From the NCBI GenBank assembly GCA_035477595.1, contig DATIKM010000038.1, positions 1-64,000 of the forward strand: 64,000 bases of DNA. The letters are read 5' to 3'. Below the pieces are notes generated by a model. That model searched no databases. It was not told the origin of the DNA and saw only the letters and a list, made by a program, of their open reading frames with translations. Shown here in pieces: positions 36,695-46,094 of the stretch. Every line of letters starts with the position of its first letter. Position 1 is the stretch's first letter. A program made the position numbers and the translations under genes. The stretch comes from DATIKM01 sp035477595 (GTDB taxonomy: Bacteria; Armatimonadota; Chthonomonadetes; Chthonomonadales; CAJBBX01).

Positions 36695-39132
36695 CGACGC
36701 GATCTCCCTTCGGTGGGCCGCGCCGGTCGGGCGCGGCCAGGCGTGCTCACGACGCGCCGCTCAGCGCACAGGAAACCGTAGATCGCGGCGGCCGGACCCA
36801 GATTCTGGTGTACGGTGAACTCGCTGCCCAGGGGCGAGCACCGGTTGCTGAACCAGCGCTCGTTGCCTGGCCAAGCATCGATCGACGGGTGGAGCGTCTT
36901 GTTCGGCCAGTCGTGGTCCCATGGACCGACACCTTCCTGTCGCTCCCTCCTCCACGGGCTATACGGGATCAGCCCCGGATGGAACCGCCCCTTCCCGTTG
37001 TACCACGCATCCATGTGGAATATCTGGGTGGGGAAGCGTGGGCCGATGCCGGTGACCCACGTCTGGTTCAGGCTGTTCGTCCCCAGGAAGTAGTCGCAGG
37101 TCGTGTAGAGCGCGCCGAGGTAGCGCCGCGCGCGCTCCGGATCCGTGCGCCGCACGAGCGTGTAGCCAACCACACCCTCAAGCACCAGCGGGGTCGTCTG
37201 CTGCCCCACCAGCATGGGGAACCACCAGTTACCGCCCCACCGCAGGGCGCGCCGGGCCGGCGTGCGCAGGAGGCTCTCGTCCGCGGTGTTCAGCAGAGCC
37301 GCGCGCAGACGCTCCACGAGCGCCCCGTCCCGCCTGCCAGGCCCGCCTCCGAGCACGTAGACCGCCGGCCCGTAACAGGCGTGCTCCCAGAGCAGCGAGG
37401 TCGGCGTCACGTGAGCCACGTCGCGCGTGAGGCGCTCCTCGTAAGCCACGTCGCCCGTCAACCGGAACAGGGAGGCCGCCGCATAGGACCTCGCGTTGGC
37501 CAGCTCGCTGCCCGGCGAATCATCGTCGCCGGGCCCCGTGTTCGCCAGCGCCCACGCCCACGATTCCTGCGCCTCGCGCGCCCAGCCTATACCCCCAGGA
37601 TCGCGCCTTACGCCAGCCAGCCGCAGGCAGTAGGCGAGATGCGCGGCTACGCCCGCGTACCGGAAGGTTGAGAGGGGGTCCTCTCCCGAGACCATGTAGA
37701 CGCGGTCCGTGTCCTCCCACGAGCCGCGTCCGAACTTCGTGCCGTCGGGGCGGGTACCCTCGTCCGTCCCGAACGCGTCGCCCGCAACCCGGAGGCCCAC
37801 TCCGCCCGTGCCCCAGCCCTTGCGCTTCAGCTCCGCCCGCAGCCGCTCACAGAAGCGCGGCAGCCAGGCCGCCTCGTCAAGGATGTCAGGCACGCCGTTG
37901 CCGCTCTCAGGGATGTTCAGTTCCCCGTCCGTGAACTTGCGCGGACCCATCTCGTAGACCAGCAGCAGCTCCTGCGGCACCCGGAAGTGGGTCGGGTAGC
38001 TGTCCCAATCGCCGGCGTCCTGATACCATCCCCACGCGTCCTCGAGCGTCCCTGGCGACTCAGCCATCAGCCTCTGGGCATCGCCGCCCTCGCTTCCCCA
38101 CTCCTGCACACGGACACGTGTGTACCGGAGCTTCCCGGCGAACTCGGGCGTGAGACGCGGGTTGTGCGGCGCGGGGCGCTCGAACTCGGTGTGAGGCCTC
38201 GTTAGCGCGATGCCCGACCGGTTGTGGTAGAGGGCGCGCGCCACGGCGCGGAACACCGGCCTGTACACATCGTCGTCCAACCGGAACGGCCACGAGCAGC
38301 CAACTCCCTCCACCTCCACGACATAGGCGCCTGGCCGCCTGAACGCCGAGAAGTCGCACTCCGCCACATCGGCGCCAAGGAAGCTGCCGTGAGGCGGGGA
38401 GTCGGAGATGTGACTGGTCTCCTGCGCGTCGCGCCCCATCCGGAAGCGGACCATCCCGCTGAACACGCGGCGCCCGTTGGCGCGATCAACCACGTGGAAG
38501 CGTCGGCCTGCCAGAGCGCGCACGTCGAGCGGGCCGCCGTCGCCCATCCAGTGGTACACGTAGGCGAACTTCTGAGGAGCGGCGGGCACGTACCCCAGCG
38601 TGTTCACGTGCACCGCCTCGGAGCGGGCGCGCGCGGTGACGAAGCGCAGGCGCCAGGTCGACCCGTTGCGCGCCAGACCGCCGGTGCCGATGCTGTAAGA
38701 CCGCCCCTGCCGGAGCGGCTCGGGCAGCTCGAGGTAGAGCCAGTGCTCCGCGGCATGGTCCGGCCGGGTGTTCACGGCGCGTCCGTCGATCCACTGGTCG
38801 ACGAACCAGGCGAACTCCGTTCCCTTCGACTTGCGGAAGACGCGCACCGGCCTCCGGCCGGTGCGGTAGGCGGTGTCGTCGGTTGAGGAGATCGTGTAGC
38901 TCTCGGCTCGCATGGCCGCGGTGACGTCGAGCGGATTCACCGTCACCGTCTCCGCGCTGCGAGGCTCACCCCGGCGGTGTGGCGTGACATAGCCGTCGTC
39001 GAAGTGCACCATCGCGATTCGATCCGTTAGCGGTTGAACCGCGACGACGCCCGACCCGCGGGTGACGCGGCTAAGCGACAGGGCGGCGAGCGCCACGAAC
39101 TCGCGGCGCGCCATGCAGTGCCAGGCTCGCAC
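36691..39132 (-). CDS. Glycoside hydrolase family 9 endoglucanase-like
   Basis: 813-residue GH9-type cellulase. After a leader (VALAALSLSRV) there is an N-terminal Ig-like region (~50-340, ending VEVEGVGCSWPF), then the (alpha/alpha)6 barrel. DAGDWDSY (D372, D375) is the GH9 base motif, and the C-terminal CSPLGSEFTVHQN contains the proposed acid E771. WGGNWWFPMLVG and LNQTWVTGIGPRFPTQIFH are typical GH9 signatures, as is the DMDAWYNGKG context. Start is GTG 39132 with AGGAGAAG at the right spacing; ATG 39114, six codons inside, has no ribosome site. Overlaps the phosphatase start by four bases. Confidence 0.85.
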   Translation of the reverse strand: MRAWHCMARREFVALAALSLSRVTRGSGVVAVQPLTDRIAMVHFDDGYVTPHRRGEPRSAETVTVNPLDVTAAMRAESYTISSTDDTAYRTGRRPVRVFRKSKGTEFAWFVDQWIDGRAVNTRPDHAAEHWLYLELPEPLRQGRSYSIGTGGLARNGSTWRLRFVTARARSEAVHVNTLGYVPAAPQKFAYVYHWMGDGGPLDVRALAGRRFHVVDRANGRRVFSGMVRFRMGRDAQETSHISDSPPHGSFLGADVAECDFSAFRRPGAYVVEVEGVGCSWPFRLDDDVYRPVFRAVARALYHNRSGIALTRPHTEFERPAPHNPRLTPEFAGKLRYTRVRVQEWGSEGGDAQRLMAESPGTLEDAWGWYQDAGDWDSYPTHFRVPQELLLVYEMGPRKFTDGELNIPESGNGVPDILDEAAWLPRFCERLRAELKRKGWGTGGVGLRVAGDAFGTDEGTRPDGTKFGRGSWEDTDRVYMVSGEDPLSTFRYAGVAAHLAYCLRLAGVRRDPGGIGWAREAQESWAWALANTGPGDDDSPGSELANARSYAAASLFRLTGDVAYEERLTRDVAHVTPTSLLWEHACYGPAVYVLGGGPGRRDGALVERLRAALLNTADESLLRTPARRALRWGGNWWFPMLVGQQTTPLVLEGVVGYTLVRRTDPERARRYLGALYTTCDYFLGTNSLNQTWVTGIGPRFPTQIFHMDAWYNGKGRFHPGLIPYSPWRRERQEGVGPWDHDWPNKTLHPSIDAWPGNERWFSNRCSPLGSEFTVHQNLGPAAAIYGFLCAERRVVSTPGRARPARPTEGRSRR

Positions 39133-39329
39133 AGGACTTCTCCTAATAGGGAGTGGACCGGGCTGGCGACCTCTGCCTAAGCGTACCCGCACGACGCGCG
39201 CCCACGTCATCCGCACGGGTTTGCGCCGCATGGCAGGCGTGCCACGCTGCCGCGGTGAACTTGCCGCGGGCGTTCGCGTCCAACGCTAGCGGGGCTGCAA
39301 GAGCCGGCAGCGCCCCGGAAGGGTGACCA

Positions 39330-39911
39330 ATGATGGCAGGGGAAGCCGCGCGCGGAGCGCTGTCGCTGCGGACGCCGCTCACTGACGAAGAGATCGCGGA
39401 GCTGCAACTACTCGGGATGCTGGGCGCCGACGGCGAGCGGGCGCCCGCCCCGACCGGCCTGAGCCGTGAGCGCGTCGAGCGCAAGACGATCGAGGCGCAC
39501 GACGTGTTGAACGAGGCCTACACGTACGCCCGGCCCTCTTCGTTCTCGCGCGGCCTGCGGGTACCCGTTGGCCCGGTCACCCTCCTGCTCATCTCGGGCA
39601 CCGCCAGCATCGACGAGGCCGGCCGCTCTGTCCATATAGGCGACTTCCGCGCGCAGTGCTGGCGCACCTACCGCAACATCACGCGTCTGCTCCAGTCCGA
39701 GGGCGCCACGTGGCAAGACGTGGTGAGGTGCACCTGCTACCTGCGCGACATCGAGCGCGACTATCGCGACTTCAACGAGGTGCGCACCGCGTTCTTCGAC
39801 TGGCTCGCACTCGACCCGCTGCCCGCGAGCACCGGCATCCAGGCGCGCCTCTGCCGCGAGGAGCTGCTGGTAGAGATCGAGTCGATGGCCGTGCTGCCCG
39901 CCGGCCGATAG
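39330..39911 (+). CDS. RidA/YjgF-family protein
   Basis: 193-residue protein with a RidA domain in its C-terminal ~130 residues: LLLISGTASIDEAGRSVHIG, FRAQCWRTYRNITRLLQSEG, VVRCTCYLRDIERDY and TGIQARLCREELLVEIE, the last including the substrate Arg-Glu region of the family. RidA enzymes hydrolyse reactive enamine/imine intermediates. It is ~60 residues longer than canonical RidA, with an N-terminal acidic extension. Start ATG 39330 (39333 also possible) with GGAAGGG upstream. Confidence 0.85.
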   Translation: MMAGEAARGALSLRTPLTDEEIAELQLLGMLGADGERAPAPTGLSRERVERKTIEAHDVLNEAYTYARPSSFSRGLRVPVGPVTLLLISGTASIDEAGRSVHIGDFRAQCWRTYRNITRLLQSEGATWQDVVRCTCYLRDIERDYRDFNEVRTAFFDWLALDPLPASTGIQARLCREELLVEIESMAVLPAGR

Positions 39912-40022
39912 GCTCGCACGGTCCGAGCTCGCCCGCTCCGCACCACGCGCCGCGCAACCGCCCTCCGCCTGCCAGAGGCGGATGAACGTGCAGTGCCGTC
40001 TGCAGGCGCCGTACGGATCGGA

Positions 40023-40744
40023 TCAGCGCAGCGGTTCAAGCTGTGCGAGAGTGAAGCTGGTGGGCGGATGCGGCGGCGGTGGGTCGCAGTGCGTCCGGCG
40101 GACCATCTGCCTGCAGGCATGCAGGGCGTCCTCGCCGCGCAGCGCCCAGGTCTGGAAGCGGCTGCAGACGCTGGCCCGTGTGTCTGATCCCTTCGGGCTG
40201 AGCGGTCCTCCGCTGACTTTGCGCCCGATGATAAACGGACGGACAGGTAGCGCGCTCGGTGGCGTTGTGGTCCCGCAGGCGCGCTGGCGTGCTCGACGAG
40301 GAGGTGTCGATGACCTGACGGCTGGCATGCACCCGTCCGCCGGAGAGCTTCCCGCCGCACTCCGAGCAACTCCCAGGAGCGTGCTCCACCACCGCACTCG
40401 GCGCCTCCCGACGCAGGGCATGGCAGTGAGGACGAGGTCTGCGTTCCTTCGTGGGACGCTCCGGAGGGTTCGGCTTCCCGAACGGCGGGGCAGCCTGAGC
40501 GAGCGGCCGCTCCGCTTGACGGGCGGACGACGGTGGATCGCCTCCCCTGCCCGGCGGGCGGGCGACGGTGGATCGCCCCCCTGCCCGGCGGGCAACCTCC
40601 TCCTCCAACTGGCGGATGCGCGCCCGCCGCATCTCGACGAGGGACAGCCACCCCTCCATCCGATGCCGCGGATGCACCCCCAGCTCGCGCTATCGCTCGG
40701 GCGTCAGGGCGCCGAAGGGCCCCTGGAACCCCGATGCAACACAC
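40023..40744 (-). pseudogene. IS66-like transposase remnant
   Basis: On the minus strand a broken reading frame encodes GPFGALTPER, then an in-frame amber (TAG at 40690-40692) where a residue is expected, then RELGVHPRHRMEGWLSLVE and ARIRQLEEEVA, followed further on by HAPGSCSECGGKLSGGRVHA and SRQVID, the zinc-finger-type segment of IS66-class transposases. Reading frame is lost again after that. No terminal repeats or intact DDE domain were found. A 35-base tandem duplication at 40528-40593 disrupts it further. Confidence 0.55.
40528..40593 (+). repeat. Tandem duplication in transposase remnant
   Basis: CGACGGTGGATCGCC followed by a (T)CCCCTGCCCGGCGGGC tail occurs twice with a 35-base period, inside the decayed transposase; a likely replication-slippage product. 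Confidence 0.55.
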
Positions 40745-40909
40745 ACTACTCGAATGGCTCCGTTCTCTAGGCCATCTTTGCCACCTTGCTCAAACTCACA
40801 CAGCCCAGACTGTTACGCTGGTGGTGCGAGGCAGGGGAATGCACCCGCGAGTGTCGAAATAATGCGGAGCGCTGGAGCGTGCCTGCACGGCGCGATAGGA
40901 GGTCGGTGT

Positions 40910-42211
40910 ATGCCGGAACCGGGTCGCATTGATCGGAGGGAGTTCTTCCGCACCGCAGCAGTTGGCGCGGGGGCGGCGCTGTTCTCGGTAGCGCCGGCCA
41001 GCGCGCTCGGGCGCGGCGGCTCGATCGCTCCCAGCGAACGCATCGTGGTGGGCTGCATCGGCATGGGCAGCATGGGAATGGGCAACCTGGGCGCCTACCT
41101 GGGCCAGCACGACACGCGCGTCGTCGCTGTGTGCGACGTGGACCGCAACCGATGCCGTGACGCGAAACAGAACGTCGACCGCCACTATGGCAACTCGGAC
41201 TGCCGGGCCTACCACGACTTCCGCGAGCTGATCGCGCGGTCTGACATCGACGTGGTCGTGCTCTCCACGCCCGATCACTGGCACGGCGTGCCGGCGGTGA
41301 TGGCGATGAACGCGGGCAAAGACATCTATGGCGAGAAGCCTATCGGCCATTTCCTGACCGAGGGACGGGTAATGGCAGACGCGGAGCGCAGGAACGGCCG
41401 CATCTGGCAGACCGGGAGTTGGCAGCGCTCCCTGGGGAACTTCCGCTTCGCTTGCGAGCTCGTGCGCAACGACCGCCTCGGAAAGGTCGTGCGCATCGAG
41501 GTCGGGCTGCCCGCAGGCGGCGGCATCGGACCCGTGGAGTTCAAGGATCCGCCGCCGCACTTGGACTACGACTTCTGGGTTGGTCCTTCGCGGATGCTGC
41601 CCTATGCCGACCAGCGGACGCACTGGAACTGGCGGTGGCAGCTCGACTACGGCGGAGGCCAGATGATGGACTGGATTGGCCACCACGGTGACATCGCCCA
41701 CTGGGCCATGGACTGGGACGCGACCGGGCCGTTGGAGGTCGAAGGGACCGGCGAGTATCCGACGCAGGGCATCTGGGACGCGGCGACGACCTACTACTTC
41801 GTGTGCAAGTACGCCGGCGGCGTCGAGATGCACGTCGCGAACGGCGGCAACCGCGGCGTCCGCGGCGGCACGCGGTGGATCGGCGCCAACGGATCGTGGA
41901 TATGGGTGGACCGCGGGGGTATCGACGCCGAGCCGAAGAGCCTGCTCAGGGAGACGATCGGCCCCGACGAGACGCAGCTCTACCGGAGCCCCGGCCACCA
42001 TCGCGAGTTCCTCGAGTGCGTGAAGTCGCGCCGCAGCACGATCACCCCGGCCGAGGTCGCCCACCGCTCCGCGTCGGTCGGACACCTGGGACAGATCGCC
42101 ATGCTACTGGGCCGCAAGATCCGGTGGAACCCGGTGACGGAGCAGGTGATCGGCGACCCGACCGCCCAGCGGATGCTCTCCAGGCCGATGCGCTCCCCGT
42201 GGCGGCTGTAG
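40910..42211 (+). CDS. TAT-exported Gfo/Idh/MocA oxidoreductase
   Basis: 433-residue exported oxidoreductase. Twin-arginine-like leader (DRREFFRTAAVGAGAALFS), Rossmann motif RIVVGCIGMGSMGMGNLGAY, DIDVVVLSTPDHWHGVPAVM and DIYGEKPIGHFL with the conserved EKP, then LDYDFWVGPSRM and GGQMMDWIGHHGDIAHWAMD. The C-terminus ends SRPMRSPWRL, the family hallmark. ATG 40910 after TAGGAGGT. First gene of a set continuing with HEAT protein (42247) and a third oxidoreductase (44312), paralogous to the 25773/27165 pair. Confidence 0.92.
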   Translation: MPEPGRIDRREFFRTAAVGAGAALFSVAPASALGRGGSIAPSERIVVGCIGMGSMGMGNLGAYLGQHDTRVVAVCDVDRNRCRDAKQNVDRHYGNSDCRAYHDFRELIARSDIDVVVLSTPDHWHGVPAVMAMNAGKDIYGEKPIGHFLTEGRVMADAERRNGRIWQTGSWQRSLGNFRFACELVRNDRLGKVVRIEVGLPAGGGIGPVEFKDPPPHLDYDFWVGPSRMLPYADQRTHWNWRWQLDYGGGQMMDWIGHHGDIAHWAMDWDATGPLEVEGTGEYPTQGIWDAATTYYFVCKYAGGVEMHVANGGNRGVRGGTRWIGANGSWIWVDRGGIDAEPKSLLRETIGPDETQLYRSPGHHREFLECVKSRRSTITPAEVAHRSASVGHLGQIAMLLGRKIRWNPVTEQVIGDPTAQRMLSRPMRSPWRL

Positions 42212-42246
42212 GCGCCGCGCAGACGACGGAAAGGACCCGAACAGGT

Positions 42247-44280
42247 ATGAGGTCGATTCGATCATCCGTGTGGGCGCTGGTCCTCCTCACATGCATCGCG
42301 GGGCAGCAGACGCTCGCGCAGAGCGATCCCTACGACGCGCTCCGCTCCTTTGACAACCAGAACCGCGTCGCCAGCGAGGCGATCCGCGCGCAGATCGTCG
42401 CCGCAGGGCGCGATGCGGCGGCGCTGGCGCGCGTGGAGGCGAGGCTGGCGGCGGTGCTCGCCGACCCGGCGACCACGCTCGCAGGCAAGCAGGAGGCGTG
42501 CCGGCTGCTCTGGCCGATCGGGACGGAGCGCTCCGTGCCGGCGCTCGCGAGACTGCTTGCGGCTGACGAGACCGCCGACATGGCGCGCTACGCGCTGGAG
42601 CGCAACACGACGCCCGCCGCAGCCCGGGCCCTTCGTGTCGCAGCGGCGGGCGCCACCGGCCGGCGACTCGTCGGGATTATCAACACCATCGGCGAGCGGC
42701 GCGATGCCGCCGCCGTGCCGCTGCTGCGCGGCCTGGTCCGCTCGCGGTTCCCGGAAGTGCACGACGCGGCGGTTGCTGCCCTGGGCAAGATCGGCACGCC
42801 CGCCGCAGTGGCCGTGCTGCGCTCGCGCCCGATAGCGAACCCCGAGGTGGCCCAGGCAATGCTGCAAGCCGCTGAGCGGCTGGCGGCCGCGGGCGACAGG
42901 CGGGGCGCCCTCGCGGTGCTCCGCCAGCTTGTCGGCCCGCCCCATGCGGTCACCACGCGCGGCGCGGCGCTGCACCGCCTGGCGGGTCTGGAGGGACCGG
43001 CGGCGGTCGGCGCCGCGCTTGCCGCCGCGAGGTCCGGCGATGCCTATCTGGCGCCCGTCGCGGCCCGGATCGCCGGCTCGCTTGCCGGCCCGGCGGCCAC
43101 CCGCGCGTGCGTCCAGGTGCTCCCCGCCCTCCCGGAGGCGGTCCGAACGGTCATGCTCCTCGCGTTGGCGGACCGACGCGAGCCGGCGGCGCTCCCGTAT
43201 GCCCTGCAGGCGATCAGGTCGGAGAGCGAGGCGCTTCGCCTCGCGGGTATCCGCACGGCGGCGGCGATCGGAGGCGCGCGGGCAGTGCCGGCGCTGGCGG
43301 AGGTGGCGGGAGGCACGCGGCAACCGGACCGGGGGGTCGCGCGCGAGGCGCTCGCGGGTATGGGCGGCAGGCCGGTCGAGGATGCGATCATCGCCGCGGG
43401 GCGCACAGGCACGCCCGAGGTGCGCGCCGCCATGATGGCCGTGCTTGCTGAGCGCCCGAGCCCGGCCGCGACCGGCGCGCTGGTCCAGGCTTCCGGTGGC
43501 GAGCCCGCGTCGGTGGCCGCCGAGGCGACGCGGTCGCTCGGACGCGTCGGTGGCAGCGCTCAACTGCCCGGCCTGTTCCGCCTGCTGGTGGGCGGGAGTA
43601 GCGAACAGGTGCGCGAGGCGGCGCAGTCCGCCTTCATCGCAGCGGCGCAGCGGCTGGGCGAGCGGGACAGCGCGGTCGGGCAGGCGACCGCTGCCATGGC
43701 CGCCGCGCCTGCCGACACCAAGACCGCGCTGATCTCCGTGATGGCGGAGCTCGGCGGCGACGCGGCGCTCCGGGAGCTGGAGGCGGCGACGCGATCCGGC
43801 GACGAGGACGTAAAGCATGCCGCAGTCGTGGCGCTTGCCGACACCTGGGCCGACGCGCGCCCCATGGGCACGCTCCTGGGCATCGCCAGGGAAGACCCCT
43901 CGAGGTCGCTCCGCGTGCAGGCGCTGCGGGGCTACCTGCGCCTTCTCGCGCAGGCGGACCGATCAGCCGCTGAGGAGAAGGTCGGCAAGGTTCGGGAAGC
44001 CCTCGCCGCCGCGGTGCGTCCCGAGGAGAAGCGACAGGCCCTCGGGATCCTCAGGGAGTGCCGCACGGAGTCCTCCATCGAGCTGGCGGCATCGCTCATG
44101 GATGACCCGGCTCTGCTCGAGGAGGCGGCCAGCACCGTGCTATACCTGGCTGCGCCGCAGAGGGTCGAGAACCGCGAGCTGGTGGCCGTGCGGGGCCCGC
44201 GCGCGACGGCTGCGCTCGACCGCGTGATCGAGAAGGCGACCGACAACAACCAGAGAGAGCTGGCCCGCCGGCTGCGCTGA
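42247..44280 (+). CDS. Secreted HEAT-repeat protein
   Basis: 677-residue exported protein: signal peptide ~1-24 (ALVLLTCIAGQQTLAQ), then HEAT-type Ala/Leu/Arg-rich helices throughout (RLLAADETADMARYALERN, ALPYALQAIRSESEALRLAG). It is a paralogue of the 27165 protein over its N-terminal half, sharing TERSVPALA and the GRRLVGIINTIGERRD register, but lacks the DUF1080 domain. Likely a scaffold or binding partner of the neighbouring exported oxidoreductases. ATG 42247 after GGAAAGGA, 35 bases past the previous stop. Confidence 0.82.
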   Translation: MRSIRSSVWALVLLTCIAGQQTLAQSDPYDALRSFDNQNRVASEAIRAQIVAAGRDAAALARVEARLAAVLADPATTLAGKQEACRLLWPIGTERSVPALARLLAADETADMARYALERNTTPAAARALRVAAAGATGRRLVGIINTIGERRDAAAVPLLRGLVRSRFPEVHDAAVAALGKIGTPAAVAVLRSRPIANPEVAQAMLQAAERLAAAGDRRGALAVLRQLVGPPHAVTTRGAALHRLAGLEGPAAVGAALAAARSGDAYLAPVAARIAGSLAGPAATRACVQVLPALPEAVRTVMLLALADRREPAALPYALQAIRSESEALRLAGIRTAAAIGGARAVPALAEVAGGTRQPDRGVAREALAGMGGRPVEDAIIAAGRTGTPEVRAAMMAVLAERPSPAATGALVQASGGEPASVAAEATRSLGRVGGSAQLPGLFRLLVGGSSEQVREAAQSAFIAAAQRLGERDSAVGQATAAMAAAPADTKTALISVMAELGGDAALRELEAATRSGDEDVKHAAVVALADTWADARPMGTLLGIAREDPSRSLRVQALRGYLRLLAQADRSAAEEKVGKVREALAAAVRPEEKRQALGILRECRTESSIELAASLMDDPALLEEAASTVLYLAAPQRVENRELVAVRGPRATAALDRVIEKATDNNQRELARRLR

Positions 44281-44311
44281 GCGGCGAGCGGGCCCTGACA
44301 GAGGGAGCGCC

Positions 44312-45592
44312 ATGGCAGACGTTCGGCCGCCAAGCCGCCGCGAGGCGCTGGCTGCCGGCCTCAGCGCCGCGGCGGGGCTCACGCTGGGCTCCGCCGCGAG
44401 AGCCCAGTCGGTGCCGCCGGGGGAGCGCCTGGGCATTGGCCTGATCGGCGCAGGTAACATCGCGGGTGCGCACTTCTGGCCATCTCTGTCGTACCCGGAC
44501 GTGCGGGTGGTCGGCGTGTGCGACGTGCACGAGGGTCGCATGCAGGCGATGGTGGACGTGGCGAACCGGCACTACGGCAGCACGGTGTGCCGCGGACACC
44601 GCGACTTCCGCGAGCTGCTCGCCCGGCCCGATGTGGACGCGGTGTTCGTCTGCACGCCAGACCACTGGCATGCCATCCAGGTTATTGCGGCGGCACGGGC
44701 CGGGAAGCACATCTACGCGGAGAAGCCCCTCAGCCTGACCTTCGCCGAGGGCCGGGCGATGGTGGAGGCGGTACGCCGGCACGGCGTCTGTTTCCAGCAT
44801 GGGACGCAGCAGCGGTCCGCTCCGGAGTTCCGCAGGGCGGCGGAACTCGTGCGCAACGGCCGCGCCGGGAAGATCCACACGGTCCGCGTGGCTGTCTCCG
44901 GCGGCCGCGAGTCCGGGTGGGGGCGCCCCAAGCCGCCACCGCCCCATATCGACTGGGACCTGTGGCTGGGCCCCGCGCCGCAAGCACCGTACTCCGATGA
45001 GCGCTTCGACACTCAGCACTGGTACTTCATCCAGGACTACTCGGCCGGGGGCTTCATCTCGGGTTGGGGTGTCCACCACGTCGACAGCGCCCAGTGGGGC
45101 CTCGGCAAGGACCTGACAGGCCCGATGGAGATAGAGGGGCGAGCAGTCTTCCCCACTGACGGCATGTGCGACACGCCCATCACGTGGCATGTCCAGTACA
45201 CGTACCCCGGCGTGCGGGTCATCTTTACCTCGGACAACGAGCAGCGGTTCGGGGTGCGGTTCGAGGGCGATCGCGGTCAGGTGTTCGTCAACCGCGGCGA
45301 GTTCGTCACGTTACCAGCGTCCATCGGGCGCGAGCGCATCGGTCCCGACGAGACGCTCCTCTATCGAAGCGACAACCACCACCGCAACTGGATCGAGTGC
45401 ATCCGGAGCGGCCGCGACCCCGTGGCGCCGGTCGAGGTGGCCCACCGCTCTCAGACGATCTGCATCCTGAGCGACATCGCGATCCGCCTGGGCCGCAAGG
45501 TGCGCTGGGACGCCGCTCGCGAGCGGATCGTGGGCGACCCCGCGGCAAGCCAGATGCTCGCTCGCTCCATGCGCTCTCCCTGGCGGCTGTAG
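44312..45592 (+). CDS. TAT-exported Gfo/Idh/MocA oxidoreductase
   Basis: 426-residue exported oxidoreductase with a leader (SRREALAAGLSAAAGLTLGS), Rossmann motif GLIGAGNIAGAHFWPSL, DVDAVFVCTPDHWHAIQVI and HIYAEKPLSLTF, then WDLWLGPAPQAPYS and GGFISGWGVHHVDSAQWGL. C-terminus ends ARSMRSPWRL. Same subfamily as 40910 and likely a recent duplicate, ~31 bases after the HEAT gene, so one transcript. Three such proteins in one 20-kb stretch suggest different sugar positions or substrates. Confidence 0.92.
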   Translation: MADVRPPSRREALAAGLSAAAGLTLGSAARAQSVPPGERLGIGLIGAGNIAGAHFWPSLSYPDVRVVGVCDVHEGRMQAMVDVANRHYGSTVCRGHRDFRELLARPDVDAVFVCTPDHWHAIQVIAAARAGKHIYAEKPLSLTFAEGRAMVEAVRRHGVCFQHGTQQRSAPEFRRAAELVRNGRAGKIHTVRVAVSGGRESGWGRPKPPPPHIDWDLWLGPAPQAPYSDERFDTQHWYFIQDYSAGGFISGWGVHHVDSAQWGLGKDLTGPMEIEGRAVFPTDGMCDTPITWHVQYTYPGVRVIFTSDNEQRFGVRFEGDRGQVFVNRGEFVTLPASIGRERIGPDETLLYRSDNHHRNWIECIRSGRDPVAPVEVAHRSQTICILSDIAIRLGRKVRWDAARERIVGDPAASQMLARSMRSPWRL

Positions 45593-46094
45593 GGGCGCCC
45601 GGCGGCGCATCGCCTGGCGTCGGGGGTGCGCAACGCAGGTAAGCGCGGCGCTCTGCCCCTCACGACGCGGCCGTAGCTCGACCAACAATTGGGATGATGC
45701 ATTTGGCGCACCGACCGCGCATCCTGCACGTCATTACGACCGATGGCGAGCCGAGGGCGCGCGTTGGCGCCGATGGCAAGGGTGTCTGTGGCTCCTGCGC
45801 AGCTCTGCCCTCTCGTGCACAGCGCAAAGGAGCATCGGGCCCGAGCTGCTGTCGCAGACCGGGCGGCCTGCTGACCTGCAGCCCGAACAGCCCTGGCGCA
45901 GTCTTGCGAGCATGGGCTCGTGACGCGACAGAAGGGACAGACCAGGGCAGCCGCCGAGCCGAGCGTGCGTTTGTCGGCTGTCAGGCCGAACGAGTGGATG
46001 GCCATCCGAGCCGCACCGTGCGGCTGAGATGGTACAATGGGGACGCGTGCGGCGCATCAGGGGCGCCGCGCTGGTGATGCCAAGGAGTGCGATC
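45593..46094 (+). other. Intergenic stretch with a possible -10 element
   Basis: About 500 bases of lower-complexity sequence without a gene. TGGTACAATGG at 46031-46041 contains an extended -10-like TACAAT (46033-46038), consistent with transcription starting near 46045 toward the discoidin-like gene. A minus-strand open frame (45451-46005) is rejected as shuffled sequence. Confidence 0.45.

Larger units (their letters stand above)
39912..40909 (+). other. Long non-coding stretch holding a decayed transposase
   Basis: About 1 kb between ridA-like and the oxidoreductase operon. Plus-strand open frames here are shadows of a minus-strand IS66-like relic (40023-40744). The right ~150 bases are lower GC. 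Nothing else recognised. Confidence 0.5.

Noticed and set aside
45451..46005. 184-residue minus-strand open frame
   Set aside because: Overlaps the oxidoreductase end and has shuffled composition without a ribosome site.
46029..46094. ATG 46029 as the start of the discoidin-like gene
   Set aside because: It overlaps the likely -10 element and lacks a Shine-Dalgarno site; TTG 46095 with AAGGAG is better.
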